A stretch of DNA of 64,000 bases from an uncultured Lachnospiraceae bacterium. Its GTDB lineage: Bacteria > Bacillota > Clostridia > Lachnospirales > Lachnospiraceae. The position numbers were made by a program, and so were the translations under genes. The notes under the pieces are model-generated. The model was not told where the DNA came from and searched no databases. It saw only the letters and a program-made list of their open reading frames with translations. Positions 63,044-64,000 of this stretch are shown in pieces. Numbering within the stretch: position 1 is the first letter of the stretch; the number at the start of each line of letters is the position of its first letter. Where the stretch lies: positions 62,001-126,000 of the forward strand of contig CANPTH010000003.1 in NCBI GenBank assembly GCA_947576945.1. The letters are read 5' to 3'.

Positions 63044-63946
63044 ATGGGTCATAGAATGCTTTTTGTATACAATCCGAGAGCAGGGAAAGCGCAGATCCGC
63101 AGCAACCTGCTGGATATTATAGATATCTTTGTAAAAGCCGGATATGAGGTTACCGCTTATCCGACACAGGCTACGGGGGATGCGGTTAAGGCGGTGAAGC
63201 AGAGGCAGGGGTGCTATGATATGGTAGCCTGCTGCGGCGGGGACGGCACGCTGGATGAAGTGGTGAATGGAATGATGCAGTGCGAGGAGAGGCTGCCGGT
63301 GGGTTATATTCCGGCAGGCAGCACTAACGATTTTGCCAATAGCCTGAGGATTCCCAAGAATATGATTAAGGCGGCGGATGTAGTTGTGAATGGTGTGAAC
63401 TTTGCTTGTGATATCGGGCGGTTTAACGACGATAATTTTATCTATGTGGCGGCTTTCGGTATTTTTACGGATGTGTCATATGGGACGAAGCAGGACGTAA
63501 AGAATGTGCTGGGTCATGCCGCTTATCTGCTGGAAGGGGTAAAGCGGCTGCCATCCGTGCGGGCATATCCGTTGAGAATCACATGTAATGAAGATGTGAT
63601 TGAAGGAGAGTTTCTTTTTGGAATGGTTACAAATTCCTATTCTGTGGGAGGATTTCGAGGAATAACGGGGCAGGATATTCTGCTGGATGACGGGCTGTTT
63701 GAAGTGACGCTGATTCGTAAGCCGGCCAATCCATTGGAATTAAATAATATCATTATGGCGCTGGTGGATAAGCGGGTGAAATCAGAGTATATCCATACGT
63801 ATAAGTCATCAAAGCTGATCGTGGAGAGTGAGACGCCGCTTGCCTGGTCATTGGACGGGGAGTTTGGCGGCGAACATTGTCAGGCGGTACTCACTAACGA
63901 GCAGCAGGGGCTGCAGATCAGAATTCCTGGAAATGAGCTGGTGTAA
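63044..63946 (+). CDS. Diacylglycerol kinase family (YegS/DgkB-type) lipid kinase
   Basis: 300 residues. Phosphorylates diacylglycerol or a related lipid with ATP. The N-terminal nucleotide-binding domain has VYNPRAGKA, the CCGGDGTLDEVVNG motif (residue 66) and PAGSTNDFANSL; the C-terminal domain has DGLFEVTLIRKP and LDGEFGG. The start follows GGGAGG. In Gram-positive bacteria DgkB recycles diacylglycerol released by lipoteichoic acid synthesis, which would fit the polymer genes elsewhere, but specificity is not proved. Confidence 0.9.
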   Translation: MGHRMLFVYNPRAGKAQIRSNLLDIIDIFVKAGYEVTAYPTQATGDAVKAVKQRQGCYDMVACCGGDGTLDEVVNGMMQCEERLPVGYIPAGSTNDFANSLRIPKNMIKAADVVVNGVNFACDIGRFNDDNFIYVAAFGIFTDVSYGTKQDVKNVLGHAAYLLEGVKRLPSVRAYPLRITCNEDVIEGEFLFGMVTNSYSVGGFRGITGQDILLDDGLFEVTLIRKPANPLELNNIIMALVDKRVKSEYIHTYKSSKLIVESETPLAWSLDGEFGGEHCQAVLTNEQQGLQIRIPGNELV

Positions 63947-64000
63947 TATGGCTTTGCGCCTAATCTGACGGAGAAACTGCGCGTTTTTTGGACATATTTT

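Overview
The window looks like a chromosomal segment of a Gram-positive Clostridia bacterium, most likely Lachnospiraceae. The evidence is the uvrC - hprK - ROK glucokinase - murB - rapZ - whiA - HPr-like gene order, purine-rich Shine-Dalgarno sites close to most starts, sigma-A type promoters, and many membrane exporters. I see no rRNA, tRNA, CRISPR array, prophage or complete insertion sequence. The assignment rests on gene content and order only.

Layout. (1) 1-9931, plus strand: a surface-polymer cluster. It holds a CDP-glycerol glycerophosphotransferase-type enzyme cut by the window start, a GT2 glycosyltransferase, a four-domain protein ending in a glycerol-3-phosphate cytidylyltransferase-like domain, a TIM-barrel protein, a protein with a citrate-lyase-ligase-like C-terminus, a second TIM-barrel protein, and an IspD/TarI-type cytidylyltransferase. 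Three of these proteins carry the same kind of Rossmann-like domain. (2) 10094-17488: an MMPL transporter overlapping a 1200-residue GLUG-repeat surface protein, then a GHKL ATPase/STAS-like regulator. (3) 27854-17509, minus strand: a ten-gene Mrp/Mbh-type antiporter operon with four large antiporter-like subunits and no redox module. (4) 28213-30100: a MNT/HEPN pair and dcd. (5) 30271-37576: four consecutive ABC exporter half-transporters. (6) 37646-41212: an AAA ATPase/nuclease, a ketopantoate-reductase-like enzyme and small unknown genes. (7) 41290-46216: an ABC-2 transporter of the antibiotic-immunity type, divergent from an OmpR-type two-component system, then a HAAS/PadR pair. (8) 47502-63946: mostly housekeeping genes (pyrG, ftsH, uvrC, hprK, glucokinase, murB, rapZ, whiA, HPr-like, lipid kinase), interrupted by an Rpn/PD-(D/E)XK protein, an APH-type kinase and an AAA/DUF4143 ATPase.

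How the genes fit together. Region 1 encodes activation of polyol phosphates with CTP and their transfer to a glycan, and contains several fusion proteins that I cannot match to a described pathway. Region 3 is predicted to move Na+ or H+ across the membrane. In region 8, hprK and an HPr-like protein with Glu at position 15 and Ser at position 46 suggest a Crh-like regulatory partner and not a sugar phosphocarrier.

The most unusual material is the recurring Rossmann domain and multi-domain fusions of region 1, the Mbh-ordered antiporter operon without a catalytic module, and a set of small dispersed structured DNA elements: a 25-nt element carrying the ribosome-binding site of unrelated genes, a 166-bp palindrome, and a duplicated gene leader that creates a 15-codon ORF.
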